This document shows, piece after piece, positions 1 to 11,426 of a DNA stretch of 64,000 bases. Each line of letters begins with the position of its first letter. Position 1 is the first letter of the stretch. The notes beneath the pieces are model-generated. The model made no database searches, was not told where the DNA came from, and saw only the letters and a list, made by a program, of their open reading frames with translations. The translations under genes were made by a program, and so were the position numbers. The stretch is from Hysterangium stoloniferum (taxonomy: Eukaryota; Basidiomycota; Agaricomycetes; Hysterangiales; Hysterangiaceae), in contig WHVD01000024.1 of assembly GCA_015178975.1 (NCBI GenBank), positions 620,001 through 684,000 of the forward strand, in the 5' to 3' direction.

Positions 1-955
1 ATCTTGTCATCTTCCCAGGATGTCTCAGATGAGTTCCAATTTTGTTCTGACAGTACTACTTCCTTTTTTGAGCCATTGCCGGAGTTTGACATACTCGACT
101 CATTGGATCTGAGGAGTATTAGAGAGCCATTCACTCTATCAAAGCTCATTAGCATCAGTAAAGTGGTATTTGTCCCAGATGGCTCCTGGAGGAGATCCCC
201 CCATTCTAGGAAGCTCCTGGACGTTGTGGAGCATGTGGAGCATCCCAGAATGGGGGTACCTCCTCCCAGCATTTAATACCATTTTACTGATGCTACTTTG
301 GTCAAAGTCGTCCACCTTCAAGCCATCAACTACACCGTAATACCGAACCAATGCTATTGGTTCACTGCATGTATTTATCATGCTATTCAATCACACACAC
401 ATGTCAGAGCTGTTGTTAAGAGGAAGTTGGGTACCCCCCAACTTACTATTTTGCCTGATTTCCAAATGATCCCCATGGGCAGACAAGCCCACAAGCCTAA
501 GGAAGTATTACAACCGTTTCAAAAAGCATAGGTGGCGGGAAATGCAAGAATTCGGAAATACAAGGAGCACAAATCTTTAGTGGTAGTGAGTATCGGGGAA
601 CAGTCTCAAATAATCAAGTACTTATCTCATCATGTATCCAAGAAGCAATAAAGAAATCCGAAGAGAGAAGGAAAGAGAACGAGAGGCTCGAGGAGGAGAA
701 AAAGAGGCTCGAGGATGTACGTATTGAAACACACTGTTGGATAATCGATGACTCATCCGAGAAGATAGCCGGGAATGAATGGAAGGATCAGAAGAGACTT
801 GAAGGGGTACGTATTGTGAGATATTGTTGGATAACGATGACTTATTCCAGTAGATAGCCGAGAATGAAAGGGAGAAGAAGAAGAGGATCGAAGAGGAATA
901 CGTCGCACTTAAAATGGCTTACGAAGAAGAAAGGAATAATAACAAAAGTCATTGA
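1..955 (+). pseudogene. beta-1: decayed copy of a multicopy fungal gene (NQCYWF motif, coiled-coil tail)
   Basis: The stretch runs off the left window edge. It encodes an acidic segment (SSSQDVSDEFQF), then a hydrophobic Cys/Trp/Phe motif (PNQCYWFTACIYHAIQ), then Lys/Glu-rich coiled-coil segments ending near 955. The same order occurs in beta-2 at 33,649-34,780, at clearly recognisable nucleotide identity, so this is a duplicated gene and not chance coding. Two consecutive intron-plus-coiled-coil units (each starting gaGTACGTATTG and ending before atagccgagaatgaa-type sequence) resemble one another, suggesting an internal exon duplication. Frame breaks, including a stop after FQKA near 530, and a MITE in the 5' half make this copy a probable pseudogene. 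Function unknown. A Cys-Trp-Phe motif of this kind recurs in Agaricomycete hypothetical proteins; that is recollection, not a search result. Confidence 0.5.
152..293. mobile_element. 142-bp MITE with TA target-site duplication
   Basis: The ends are inverted repeats: GCATCAGTAAAGTGGTATT at the left matches the reverse complement of AATACCATTTTACTGATGC at the right with one mismatch. The repeat continues inward (GGAGGAGATCCCCCCATTCT against AGAATGGGGGTACCTCCTCC), so the whole unit can fold into one long hairpin. TA flanks it on both sides (150-151 and 294-295). The paralogous locus at about 34,075-34,090 lacks the insert and carries one TA-like site, so the empty site is visible in this window. 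A TA duplication fits the Tc1/mariner superfamily. There is no coding capacity. Confidence 0.85.
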
Positions 956-1547
956 GGATATTCCTGTGCACGCTCTTGTGCGTAGGTTGTCATCGAATAG
1001 AGCCCTCGTATTGACCTACAGCTCAGGTTGATTTCCCCATGGTCATTTTCCATTATGACATCATGCTTCCTATGCTGTTTTCGATTTTATGGGCTCAGTC
1101 CTTCACCCTTGTCTACAAACGCCCCTCTCCATTGGTAGGCTGGCACTGGCCGTTACTTAGTACGCAGGTTGTACATCTGGTTTATCTGGAACTTGTAAAT
1201 CTATATCCATCGTCTGCTAAAAAGGAGGGGTGCCAGCGTTCATCTCAATCGTTCGCTGTTCGTCCTGGAAACCAAAATGATGCAACAGATTTGCCACGTA
1301 AGTAACTCAAAGGCAGCTCGCATCCAAGTTGGTTCTCGTCAAGTTTATTTTCATCCTACAAAGTGCATATCAGTGGCATAGACTAACCATAATTCATTGC
1401 TTTACAGAGGATTCTAGGTAATCTACATACCTGAACCATCTACAATGGTCATAGATCTCCAAATGTCTGATGTGCAAGTCTAGAAATCATCGTTGTAGCC
1501 TTTGTTTAAATCACTTTTCCACTGTTAAAACTGTACAGAAAAATATA

Positions 1548-2764
1548 TTTCGCGAGGGACATCGTGGGTGATATTTACACAATTTTTTATTTATTCAGGT
1601 GTCGCCTTATCAGACCGTGTCAAGTTGCATTGAATTATTCATAAATTACATATAGTACATTTTATGCTCCAAGCACGATAAGCTTGATGGTCTGAGAGCA
1701 GTCGGCAGCAGAGCAAGTGGCAAGTAATCGGAACCAAACCCAAAAGAAATAGAACAAAAAATGATGCAATCAGAGAAAGTCAACAAAAAGAATGAAAATA
1801 TTTGGTTTGGACAAGGGTGAAACGCGGCTTCGTTCAACTCGTTCACTTCAAGAACATCCCTGGATGTAAAGGTCTGTTTGTTAGTACTTATGTGTCATCT
1901 AAACAAGATTTCAAAATGCAGTCACAAAACGTTTATCATGAACGGAAGCTTACCAGAGTTTCGGTAGGGCTGATAACCATGCTACACTCTGAGACGGCCA
2001 CAGAAGGGGAGTGCTGGCGATGGACAACCAAACCGTTAGTTGGGACCGCTGCAGATCGGATGAGCTCAGGACGAAATAATGACTGCACGGGACTGAGAGG
2101 AACTTACAGTTACATCGTTTCAGGGCCGCCATTCGCCGGATTTTACGCATCCTAGCTGATACAGTCCGAGGTAGGCGGCTAACAGAGCTGTCGCGGGAGG
2201 GCGGGGTCGAAGCCAAGAAAGCCCTACGAGATCGGAGTTAGTAACCCGATATTGACTTCCTGCAAAGAAATATATAGATGTATAGAGGTGTTAGTGTCTA
2301 ACTTACGCAATATATAGGATAATAGACAACTCACTGGGTGTTAACTTTGAACATTGCCGAAGGTCCACCAGTCAATCTTGAGTCGGCTCAGTACTATGTC
2401 GAATTGGCAGAAGTGGGTGCTGGCGCAGTCGTGCCTCGGTTACGGTACTGAAACAGTTGCGTTAGACGAGACCAAAACAAATGAAATGCTACGTACTTCA
2501 GCAGTCAGGAATTGAAAGCAAGGCCTTGCGTGGATGCCCCGCTACCAAGCCCCTGAAAGACAAAGAAAGAGGGAAGATAAAATTAGAAAGGACTACGACG
2601 GTTTAAGAGATGGACGTACGTTTAATTATCCACCGCGCAGCACCTCCTCAGTGACTCTGAAGTGCTTGCACAGCAGGTATTCGGCCTAGGAAACTCTGAA
2701 GACACAATACTCACAAAAAGACACAGCTGAACGATAATGAATGGGTCAGCATGTCGAGAAAGGT
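1548..2764. other. No recognised gene
   Basis: No protein family is recognisable on either strand. The minus strand between about 2,230 and 1,950 reads as a short basic segment followed by a GTAAGT-like donor, so a small exon is possible. The purine-rich tract around 2,850-2,900 is low complexity. Confidence 0.3.
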
Positions 2765-2842
2765 TATAAAACAACGCACCCCGTTCTCAAGGATTCGAGC
2801 CAGAACCAACCGAGTGACCACACTAGCCCATGAACCAGAGAA
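2765..2842 (-). repeat. tRNA-derived, SINE-like promoter stretch
   Basis: On the minus strand there is an A-box-like TGGGCTAGTGTGGTCA followed about 20 nt later by a B-box-like GGCTCGAATCC. This is the order and approximate spacing of an internal RNA polymerase III promoter. No full cloverleaf can be drawn, so it is not called a tRNA gene. It could be a SINE head or a chance match. Confidence 0.35.
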
Positions 2843-2940
2843 ATGGGTGAAAAGAAAGAAGTAGAAATATCAAAAGAAAGAAGGAGAATGAGGAGAACAC
2901 GAAAAGAAGGAATTATGTCTGGCCGCTGCCACTGCCCCTC

Positions 2941-3020
2941 GTCCGCCGCTGCTCCTACTATTCGTCCGCCGCTGCTCCTACTATTCGTCCGCCGCTGCTC
3001 CTACTATTCGTCCGCCGCTA
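2941..3020. repeat. 23-bp minisatellite, about 3.5 copies
   Basis: The unit GTCCGCCGCTGCTCCTACTATTC starts at 2,941, 2,964 and 2,987, followed by a partial copy at 3,010. Copies are identical, so the expansion is recent. A 23-bp period does not preserve a reading frame, which argues against selection as protein. Confidence 0.9.
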
Positions 3021-3481
3021 CCCCTCTTCCCTCTGCTCTCGCTTCTGCCCCTGTTTAATCGGCTTGCTTCTCCTTCCGTAGTCGGTTACATTGTTGTGGA
3101 GGCGCAGCCAGAGGCAATGGTTCCATCCGAGCAGCTAGAGGTCCGCCAAGTGTCTTTGCCGAATGTTGCGATGGGTGGTTGGACATACGGGACTGGTTTT
3201 CCAACCTGTTGCCACCTCAGTTCAGGCGTAGGTGCTGTCGCACTGAGACATTAGCCACTTGCCTAGATGGTAACAGGTAAGTATAATCGCCAAGATTAAT
3301 GACACGAAATCATACTTGTCTAACCGTGTTGGCGGTTCTCCTCTGTTATTAAAGGCCTTGTCTCGCCTCGCCTTTCTCTTTCCATCGTAATTGTGCTGAG
3401 CTGTTAATGAATTATGTTTGAAACGCTTTTTTCTGCTAAGAAGTCAATGTTAGTTGGTGTCAGAAATATAGCCGACGGGAT
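3021..3481. other. No clear gene; possible short exon
   Basis: The plus strand at about 3,070-3,250 reads open (VVGYIVVEAQPEAMVP) and is followed by a GTAAGT at about 3,277, which would suit an exon, but no start or partner exon is evident. Nothing else was recognised. Confidence 0.25.
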
Positions 3482-3890
3482 TCACCTGCAATCTGAAGAC
3501 GTTCCCGCCCCGGAGGACGGATTGTTTGAGACATGCGAACTATCACCATGTCCTTTATACCGGCTCTGGTTCTTATGGTTGTGAATTGATGCAGGGGACC
3601 CGTCAGATTCGGGTTCGTCCCGGTAAGGACGCCAGGGATGTCCATCAGTCGGAGACCTTGTGCTTGGTGTCACTTTAGGAGCTGCGACCGCTAGGGTGGT
3701 CGTCACTTTTGTGTTTCATGTGGTATTAAAATAAGTCACAACTAACAAGGTATTTCGTGATATTTGAAGTCAGGGAAGTCAGGAGGTGAAGACCTTGGCT
3801 TCGGCACAGGATCTGGGCTGCTCAGAAGCTCGTCCGGCAAGCGCACTGTGCCAAGTACGGTCGTGTGAGGGCAGTTCCTGAATTTAATGA
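3482..3890 (-). CDS. Possible terminal exons of gamma-1 or of a separate small gene
   Basis: Reading the minus strand, an open Pro-rich segment (ending PDFPDFKYHEIP) is followed by a 42-nt GT...AG intron (GTTAGTTG to CACAAAAG), then a second open segment rich in Ser, Pro and Asn ending in a TGA at 3,482-3,484. Both segments look disordered and hydrophilic. They lie 3' of the gamma exon array on the same strand, so they may be its last exons, but the gamma frame may already close near 4,432. No family recognised. Confidence 0.35.
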
Positions 3891-4431
3891 AAGTTAAGGA
3901 CGTATGAGAGAAAAGAGTGGTGCAACGTACTGCGTACTAGATGATGAGCCGCCCCAGATGCCCCTAGACGACGTGTCTGCATAGACTTCTATACTATATT
4001 TGCACAAAATATCAATTTAATCAATGACACATTAGAATTAAGGAGTCACTACCTTGTCCGTATCCATGACTATTGATCCCTTCACTGACCATCGCGGTGT
4101 GGGTAGCGCTAGCGTGCGGTGGGTCGAGCTGGCAAGACACAGTATGGTGAACGAATGGGACAACCGGGAGCAAGGCTGTTACAGGCATATCGGCAATTAT
4201 CGCGGATTTTGATGAGTTTTTATAGATCCGTGCAAAGGGATGAAGTGTACGAACCAAATGCTGGAGACAAGTCTGTCTGCGTGATCGTACTGGCCAACCC
4301 TTTCTGATCAGTGACTTCATCGTCGTGGTGGATCAGGGAAGATTCTGTGAATAGTAGGATAGTTAAGTAAAATATTATGAAAAGTAAAAATAAACCACAC
4401 GAACCCGGTACCATATACTCCGATCCATCAT

Positions 4432-6170
4432 CACCGGCAGTTTGTGACTTGGGGTGTATTAGTCTTGGGACTGATGTGGGGATGGAGCGTCTCATCGTTG
4501 GGTCCTGCTAAAATTAAGTCAAATAAATATACGATGACATTAATTAAACGACGTCGGACAAACCTTGCACAATGCGCTGGGCAAATGATCCCATGAACAA
4601 CGATCCATCCAGCATGAGAGGGCCATACTCTCTAAGGTCAACCTTCCCTTTGTCTTCCCACGAGATACGTGGGGTATAGTCCAGATCTTCATCGGAGCCT
4701 TTGATGTGACCGTCATCCACATCCACAATCTCATGACCGGCAGTTTGTGACTTCGGGCGGATGGTGGTATTCGCGTTGGCAACGATGTAGGGATGGAACG
4801 TCCCAGCATTGGGTCCTGCTCAAATTAAGTCAAGTCAGTATATGATGACATTGATTACATGACGTGGGACAAACCTTGCACAATGCTCTGGGCAAATGAT
4901 CCCGTGAACAGTGATCCATCCAGCATGAGAGGGCCATACTCTCTAAGATCAACCCCCTTCCCTTTGTCTTCCCACGAGATACGTGGGGTATAGTCCGGGT
5001 CTTCATCGGCGCCTTTGACGTTACTGTCATCCAAATCCGCAATATCATGACCGGCAGTTTGTGACTTGGGGCGGATGGTGGTATTCACCTTGGGAACGAT
5101 GTGGGGATGGAATGTCCCAGAATTGGGTCCTGCTCAAATTGAGTCAAGTCAGTATATTATGACATTAAGTACACGACGTGGGACAAACCTTGCAAATTGC
5201 GCTGGGAAAATGATCCTGTGAACAGCGATCCATTCAGCACGAGTGGGCCATGTTCTCTAACATTCCCGTCATCCACAGTGGGTGGGTGATCAGCCGGGTA
5301 GATGGCCTCAACATTCCCGTTATCCACCGCCAGTGTGTGATCAGCCGCATGCTCAGGTCTGACGTGCGCGTTTTGAAGACGAGAGTGTATGAAGTACACG
5401 ATAGCTCTGAACAGCGTAAATACCAGAGCGATGTATATCAAGGCAATACACGCATTGCCGATCACCGCCGCATGTCTATGAAAATAATTGTCAAGTATCT
5501 CACTATTAATCGCTGTATATAACACTGACCGTTGCTTGAGCTCACGACAGATCGTCTCCTGGATGTGGTCACGCAACGCGTGTGGCAGATGCACGACGCT
5601 GCTGGGTCCGCCTTTGAATGGCTTGCTCATCAACATCGTCACAAGGCTGCCTTTGGAGAATGTATGCAATCTAACGGGAACACAACCGGTAAGTGACAAC
5701 ATCACAGGCAACAAATAATAATACCCCCCCCCCCACTCACACATCGGTGTAGCAAACCGAATATATGGAGCGTTTTATATCACTCACTGGAAGCAAACCG
5801 AACAATCTTGCACCCTGCTCCAGGTTCAAGTCGATATTTGCCAATAGCTTTAATCCTGTGACGGCAGCCGTGAAGGGACTAAAACGTCAGTTGAAACACG
5901 GGAGCTGGTAGCCAAGTAATATGGCCATATCCATCAGTATATCCAACACCTTGAACTGCGTATCCGAGACGCAGTGGTGAAGGATGATTGATAATATTCT
6001 TTGCGAGGCGGTGTTGACATTGGTGCTGTGGCAGTAATTTGAGTCTGGTGCAATGCGAGAAAGACGGGTAGATACACGTACTAACACAGGAACATGGATA
6101 GGAGTGTCACAGCTGTCAGAGTGATCCCGCTTCGGACCACAGTAGGTTTGGCGAAGCTAAGGGGCTTCAT
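4432..6170 (-). pseudogene. gamma-1: two-TM fungal protein with tandemly repeated exons (one internal stop)
   Basis: The likely start is the ATG at 6,170 (MKPLSFAKP, followed by a hydrophobic run ITLTAVTLLSMFL). After a roughly 60-nt intron come TNVNTASQRILS and GYQLPCFN segments, a second membrane segment (GNACIALIYIALVFTLF), then a C-terminal array of near-identical exons with the core REYGPLMLDGSLFTGSFAQ. A paralogue, gamma-2, lies inverted at 22.6-23.4 kb. Gamma-1 has TGA at 5,887-5,889 where gamma-2 has CGA, so it is probably a pseudogene, or one with recoding or a sequencing error. The fourth unit of the array has lost 8 nt and closes at 4,432-4,434. It is likely a membrane protein with a repeated soluble tail; function unknown. 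Confidence 0.5.
4500..5262 (-). repeat. Tandem exon array: 311-314 bp units, symmetric exons, 59-nt introns
   Basis: Units begin at the conserved acceptor context gggtcctgct at 4,500, 4,811 and 5,125. Exons at 4,564-4,815 (252 bp) and 4,875-5,129 (255 bp) are multiples of three and both begin in phase 1, so any number of copies keeps the frame. The introns at 4,505-4,563, 4,816-4,874 and 5,130-5,188 are each exactly 59 nt, with GTTTGTCC donors and GCAG-type acceptors. The repeat encodes GPNxxTFHPxI, then TIRPKSQTAGH, an acidic patch, YTPRISWEDKGK and LREYGPLML. Confidence 0.85.
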
Positions 6171-7379
6171 CGACGTTGTAGAAGTGATGATTTTATTCTC
6201 AAGTGCTTCGATTCGGTTGTAGTGCAGAGTAAACCTGGGGTGGTAAGGAACGAGGTTATACCAATGGACAATATTAAAGCGCCAAAAATATCAATCGATA
6301 GCATTAGGAACCATGCATCCAAACTTGGAACATCAAGAAATGCTAGGCAGTTTGTATACATATTTATTAAGATGAATAGTGATTGTCAAGTGTCCCGCAC
6401 AGCTTGACGCGTTTTCTTAAGATAGATCCAGCTATAAAATTCCATTTATTATGTCTTAAAAAAAGTATGGGTTGGCTTAATGTCAATGCAGAAACTACAA
6501 TGCTTGTAATGAAGTACTGGTACCAATCAATGTGTCAGTCAGTGAATCACCTTCTGACATGATAGGTTTGGTGATAGTTTGGGTATACGTGTGTTAAATC
6601 AGGCAGCCCACTGAGCATGGTCAAAGTACAAATCGGTAAACTATTTTTTTTTCATTTTGACATCAGCGGAAGGACGATAATTCAGAATTATTTATGGACA
6701 AAAATAAGAGTATTTATCTTTATTGTTTTAGATATAATGAAACCATATAGGCCGACACCCTACACAACCTCTATTTGCCAAAAGACGCAGAAAGACCAGA
6801 CGGTTGAGAAACGAAGCATCGATGTGTGATCGGGATCGCCTGTGTTACGCGGTGGAAGGATGCTTCTCAATGGCGCTTAATCTGACATGCAAGTCGCTAA
6901 AGTTCATGTCGGTCATGGGAGGCCGTGGGCTGTGGTACGTGACTCGTGTATAGTATTTAAGCCGATTTTCGGACGTCTCGGAGATCAAATTATTTTATTT
7001 ACCCCTGCTTTTTGAATTGTGGATATGGAGACATCGTCTCTATTTTTAGCTTGGCTTCTTTCTCGACCAACCAGTCGCCACACTGGTCACAATCACACTA
7101 GGCTTGGAGCACCCATCAAATGGTGGAGGATCGCTAGGAAGGCTGAAACAGCCGAAATACACGGCTCAAGTGTGGAGACTGTATAATGTATTGGTGTTTA
7201 TATCTGGGGAGGCCGAGTTAAACTCGTTGACTACCTGCCCTCCTTCTTGACTGGGGTAGTCGTAGTCGGTAGTGCATTGTCTTGGTATACATTAAACCTG
7301 TGACACGACATCAGGTGGGGCTAAAGATTGCACGGGGTGAATGCTAGCATGGTGGGGGCGATCCCGGCGGAAGCCCTTC
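5278..7379 (-). repeat. Inverted duplication, arm 1
   Basis: This stretch is the reverse complement, with scattered differences, of 16,848-17,070 joined to 21,561-23,429. It includes gamma-1's 5' half, the AT-rich spacer 6,420-6,830 and the 6,890-7,379 block. It stops at 7,379, exactly where a Copia LTR sequence begins, and at about 5,278, the counterpart of the Gypsy boundary in arm 2. Arm 1 lacks the YR element found in arm 2. Confidence 0.8.
6420..7379. other. Non-coding spacer and empty insertion site
   Basis: No gene is recognised. The stretch contains AT-rich sequence and, at 7,162-7,166 (CGGCT), the position that corresponds to the YR-element insertion point of arm 2. The block 7,127-7,379 recurs, shortened, at 8,623-8,795. 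Confidence 0.6.
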
Positions 7380-7448
7380 TGTTGTGAAATGAGGGCTTAC
7401 GCATGCTCTAAGACGTAATACAATTGGGAGTCAGTGAGAAGCACGTGA
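7380..7448 (+). repeat. Partial Copia LTR (first 69 bp)
   Basis: TGTTGTGAAATGAGGGCTTA and the following bases match the start of the LTRs at 8,796 and 12,796, then the match ends where the LINE-like coding sequence begins. It is a fragment of the same LTR family. Confidence 0.75.
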
Positions 7449-8622
7449 CATGGCTGGGTTACTCTCGCTCCCACCACCTGCCTCCGTGGCTACCTCACAC
7501 AACCTCGACTCTGGCTCCATCAGTGCTCTTGTGGACCCCACGCTTGAAGACCCTGGACCTCAGTCCCCTCCTCACCCTCCCACCAATAGAAAACCGGCTG
7601 CAGCTACCCCCAATACGGAAGGTCGCTTCGAACCACGCCCTCGCACCTCCCCATCTCCCTCCCCGTCCCCCAACTGCTTGGATATCGTCGTTGACTGTCC
7701 CCCCCACTGGCCGACCCTGTCCTCAGCCTCATATCCAGAATGTAGGCGTTATCCTCCAATTGGGAAGAAGAAACCCTCTACCAGACCCCATCCCCCACTC
7801 ATGTCACCTCCAGTCTCATCACTGTGCTTGTTGAAACGTTCTCTGCCGCCATTCATGGCCCCGATGAAGCCTCACGTGATGCCCTCACCTCCATCGCTGG
7901 TTTTCGCGACCTCCCTACTCGCATCCAGGGCCTCGATGAACGCAGCCTCCCCCGTCCGACCCATCCCTCTCCCCATCCGGACAGTACCCCCTCTCCACAC
8001 AGCAACCCTCTGGATGGCGGCGGCACTCTCGAGGGGCCCGGTGCGGATGCTCACGATGCTTTAGGCCTGCGGACTACCGACCATATCCCCCGTCCCATCG
8101 CCGATTTTCTAGCGAAGTCCATGCTGGACATCCGGCAGTCCATCACCTCCCAACTCACTCGTCTCGAACAGCGTCTTGACACGCGCCTTGCCCAATCCCA
8201 ACTCGGAACCAAGCCCCAAACCCAAGTCACGCGCCCAGTGCCTGACTCAGCAGGCTCTCATACATTGTCATACACAGCTGTTGCCTCCACCGCCCCACCC
8301 TCTAGCTCCCAACCTCAGGCCATAGGCCCTCATACACCCCGGGCCCAAACTCCCAAAGGCCCCTCGCCAAGTGAGCCCCCTCGCTTCATTGTTCGCTTCC
8401 GTGGTGCCCCTCCTCCTGTGTCTGAGCGGCAGGACGCTTTGGCAATTTCGCGGAATGTTAACAGAGCCCTATCGCTTGTTCCAACAGCTAAGGGTCTCCA
8501 TGTCCTGGGTTCCCATTGGAACACCTTGCACAACATTGTTCTCTCTTTCCCACCGCGCACGTCGGCCACCCTCATCGAAGACCACCTTCCAACCATCCGC
8601 TCGGCTCTAGGCCTACCCCCTG
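7449..8622 (+). mobile_element. LINE (non-LTR retrotransposon) ORF1-like fragment
   Basis: This is a C-rich, codon-biased segment unlike its AT-richer neighbours. It encodes a Pro/Ser-rich N-terminal part, a helical segment (MLDIRQSITSQLTRLEQRL) and a globular end (RFIVRFRGAPPP, then NVNRALSLVP, then HWNTLHNIVLSFPP). This resembles the ORF1 or pre-RT segment of Tad1-like LINEs in Agaricomycetes, where an RNA-binding fold precedes zinc knuckles and reverse transcriptase. The frame changes once near 7,800, so the protein is split over two frames. No knuckles, endonuclease or RT follow: the copy is cut at about 8,622 and joins a second copy of the 7,127-7,379 block. Identification is by pattern only. 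Confidence 0.55.
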
Positions 8623-8795
8623 GCAGATCGCTAGGAGGGCTGAAACAGCCGAAATACACGGCTCAAGAGTGTCTATGGCACCGGTAGTGCATTGTCTTGG
8701 TATACATTAAACCTGTGACATGACATCAGGTGCGGCTAAAGATTGCACGGGGGTGAATGCTAGCATGGTGGGGGCGATCCCGGCGGAAGCCCTTC
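8623..8795 (+). repeat. Shortened tandem copy of the 7,127-7,379 block
   Basis: It begins gatcgctaggagggctgaaa, as at 7,127, lacks the middle of that block, and resumes at ggtagtgcattgtcttggta. It ends at the same base next to an LTR start, so block-plus-LTR is present twice around the LINE fragment. Confidence 0.8.
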
Positions 8796-9112
8796 TGTTG
8801 TGAAATGAGGGCTTACGCATACTCTAAGACGTAATACAATTGGGAGTCAGTGATAAGCACGTGATTTACGGGTATCTCCGTCCCTTTTGTTCTGAAGTCA
8901 CGTATAAATACACCCAAACTACCAAGAGCTACCTCAGTCGATTCCTATCTATCCGTGACTGGGGTACGCTTTCTTTGTCTCTTACCGTCAGAACTAGATA
9001 CTCATTACACTTAGATATAATTATTGTTATAGGTAAATACTGAAATATCAGTCGATTCCTATCTACCCGTCGACTGAGATATAATTATTGTTATAGGGTC
9101 TCCATTGATAAT
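8796..9112 (+). repeat. Copia 5' LTR
   Basis: It starts TGTTGTGAAATGAGG and ends near GGGTCTCCATTGATAATA. It contains a partial internal duplication of the CAGTCGATTCCTATCTA...TTATTGTTATAG segment that the 3' LTR lacks, making it about 110 bp longer. Confidence 0.75.
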
Positions 9113-11209
9113 AGGTTATGAGCCCCGTCCCAAGTTGCTGAACAGATATTGATAACATGATACAAGGATCCCGAACCTATCAACCCCGATCTACATACAA
9201 AACTGACCCCAGCCGATCACTGAAGTAAACTATCTTGAGCCTGATCCATGACCCAAGTTACTAAACAACAAATCGAGAGAACCCGAACGCTGACCTCTGA
9301 ATTGATCCCTGATCCAACCATCACACCGACTATTGTCCCCCGACCGCGCTACCCTAATCCGACTATAACGAACCCGAACCGACTCAGCTACGATCAAGGA
9401 GCTGATCCCGAACCCGAACTGACCCTGTGTGCGAACCAAACGTACTGAACCCCAATCTGAATATTGGCCCCGACCGCGCTGACCCCGACCCGATCATAAC
9501 GAACTCCAATCTGACTATACCTGACACCTAAACATGCCAACACAACCATCGTTGTTCCAACTTCTTACCGATGAGCGTTTCGATGGAAACACGTGGTACT
9601 CTTGGAAAGAAACCATCCTATCCGCAGCTAATGCAAGGGGAGTCCATGGTACCTATATGGAAGTATCATTAAACCCACACTGACCCCTGAATGTTCCAAC
9701 ACCAACGTCGACGAGGTATTGGGGATCCCCAACACCAACACTGGACGAATGGCCACAGTGCGATGCGTACGCAAGGAGCATGATTGTCCTCAATGTTAAG
9801 CATCCACTCGGTTTTGGAATAAAATCAACCCAAATTACAGCAGAGGCATGGAACGCACTTACTATAACAAAGACATACCGACGGTGCTGATATACAGTAA
9901 CAGCGCATTTTGCAGTCCTTAGAGAAGCTTGGAAAAAGGCGATTGGACAGGGTAGCAAGATTGACGGCCTTGAGTTTTCGCACCATCATTTTAGGATCAA
10001 TGCCGGGGGAGTGGTCTATATAAATTAGCACACTATACCGTCAGAAGACATCGGCGGCGGTTATAGCGAGACTCACAATGCACGACGCGACGCTAGCGAT
10101 ATAGAGGGCCAGCCGTCCAAAAAAGCCAGGCACTAGTGACAATGTAACACAAAGCAACCCGAAGTTCATTAGTCTGGTCGAATCCCGTATGCCGAACGAC
10201 CGGATATATCATCGATAAGTGTTTTAAGCCTGGGGGAGACATGAGGGCCAGTTCACAGACTGGTGGAACAGAAAAGGGAATGCCAATGGACAATTTACCC
10301 CAAAATCAGAGCCACAGACACCTACCGCCGAAATTGCTCTCGTCCATACAAAATCCGTAGCATCTACATCTGGGGACAACTTTTACGCTCTCATGACTCA
10401 AGCAACTAAGTCCATCCAACACCGTAACCTCACACACGCTGATTCGACAGCCAGCGACCATTGTTTTGTAAACATTGGTGACTTCCTATCTTACACATCA
10501 TTTAACGGGAAACAAGGAACAACAGCCACTGCGGGAGGAACTTTCCAAATACATGGTGTTGGCACAGTCACTAAAAGGGTAATTTTCGATGGTAAATCTA
10601 TTAATATTAGCTTCCTGAACGTTTTGCATACTCCTGGATTTTCACACAATCTCCTATCGATCGGACCTTTTGACAAAGCTGGATGCTACCCCATATTCGG
10701 AGGGGGGATCGTTGTTTTTATCGACAAAGAAAACAAGCCCCTTGTGCGTGGAACAGGCGTTGGAACCATCGCTGACCCGGTCACTCCAATTGATATCGAC
10801 ATGGAGTCATCTCTCCCACCATTCAGCATTTCTTTGGCCAATTCCACGTCTGAATGCAATTACTTCTGCTCTGTTCTCTCATCGCTACCGTATATATTGC
10901 ATATGTGTTCAACATCATTGACACTGTCCATTGTGATGTGGAACAGTTACCTTACCCTGACCTCTGCATGCAATTTCCCCCAATGTCTGATACGTTTGCA
11001 ACGCGTTCTTTGTACCCAAACCGAGTCAAGCGTATTCTGAACTTTCAAACCCTAACTCAAAAGTATAACCTAGCTTGAAGGGCATTATCAAGCAACACCG
11101 AGTGGGGCTGAAACCACTAGACTTGCACGGCTTTGACTAGCCGCTCACTTTATCGTCGCAGACACTCACGCCACGAAGTCGACCTGAACCAAACTCAAAC
11201 CTGTGCACG

Positions 11210-11420
11210 CCTCGTTGAAAACCGTGTGCCGCACCGAATCCGAATCCGAACCTGTGGACGCCTCATTGAAAAGCGTTGCACGCCGAACCCGAACCCGAAT
11301 CCGTGGATGCCTTGTTGAAAAGTGTCGCACAACGAACTGAACTGTCAGCCATGCCTTGTTGAACAGTGTGCACTGAACCTGAACCCAAACAGTGGATGCC
11401 TTGTTGAAAACCACATACTG
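11210..11420. repeat. Degenerate tandem repeats (GTGGATGCCTTGTTGAAAA units)
   Basis: The phrase TGGATGCCTTGTTGAAAA and its variants recurs several times here and again around 12,020-12,130, separated by runs of CCGAACC-type sequence. It lies inside the Copia internal region and has no coding potential that I can support. Confidence 0.6.
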
Positions 11421-11426
11421 ACCCCA

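Larger units (their letters stand above)
1..1547 (+). repeat. Dispersed direct repeat, copy 1 (beta unit)
   Basis: Nucleotide similarity to 33,930-35,346 runs through the coding part and about 590 bp beyond it, including shared non-coding text such as the stretch around 1,300-1,545 (ttgccacgtaagtaa, attctaggtaatctacatacctgaacc). Similarity stops near 1,547, where copy 1 reads atatttcgcgaggg and copy 2 reads cattgcctcgagc. The extra 3' sequence means the duplicated unit is larger than the gene. Confidence 0.8.

Noticed and set aside
2843-3058. Small Arg-rich protein followed by Ser/Ala repeats
   Set aside because: It is a purine tract plus the 23-bp minisatellite; no evidence of selection for coding.
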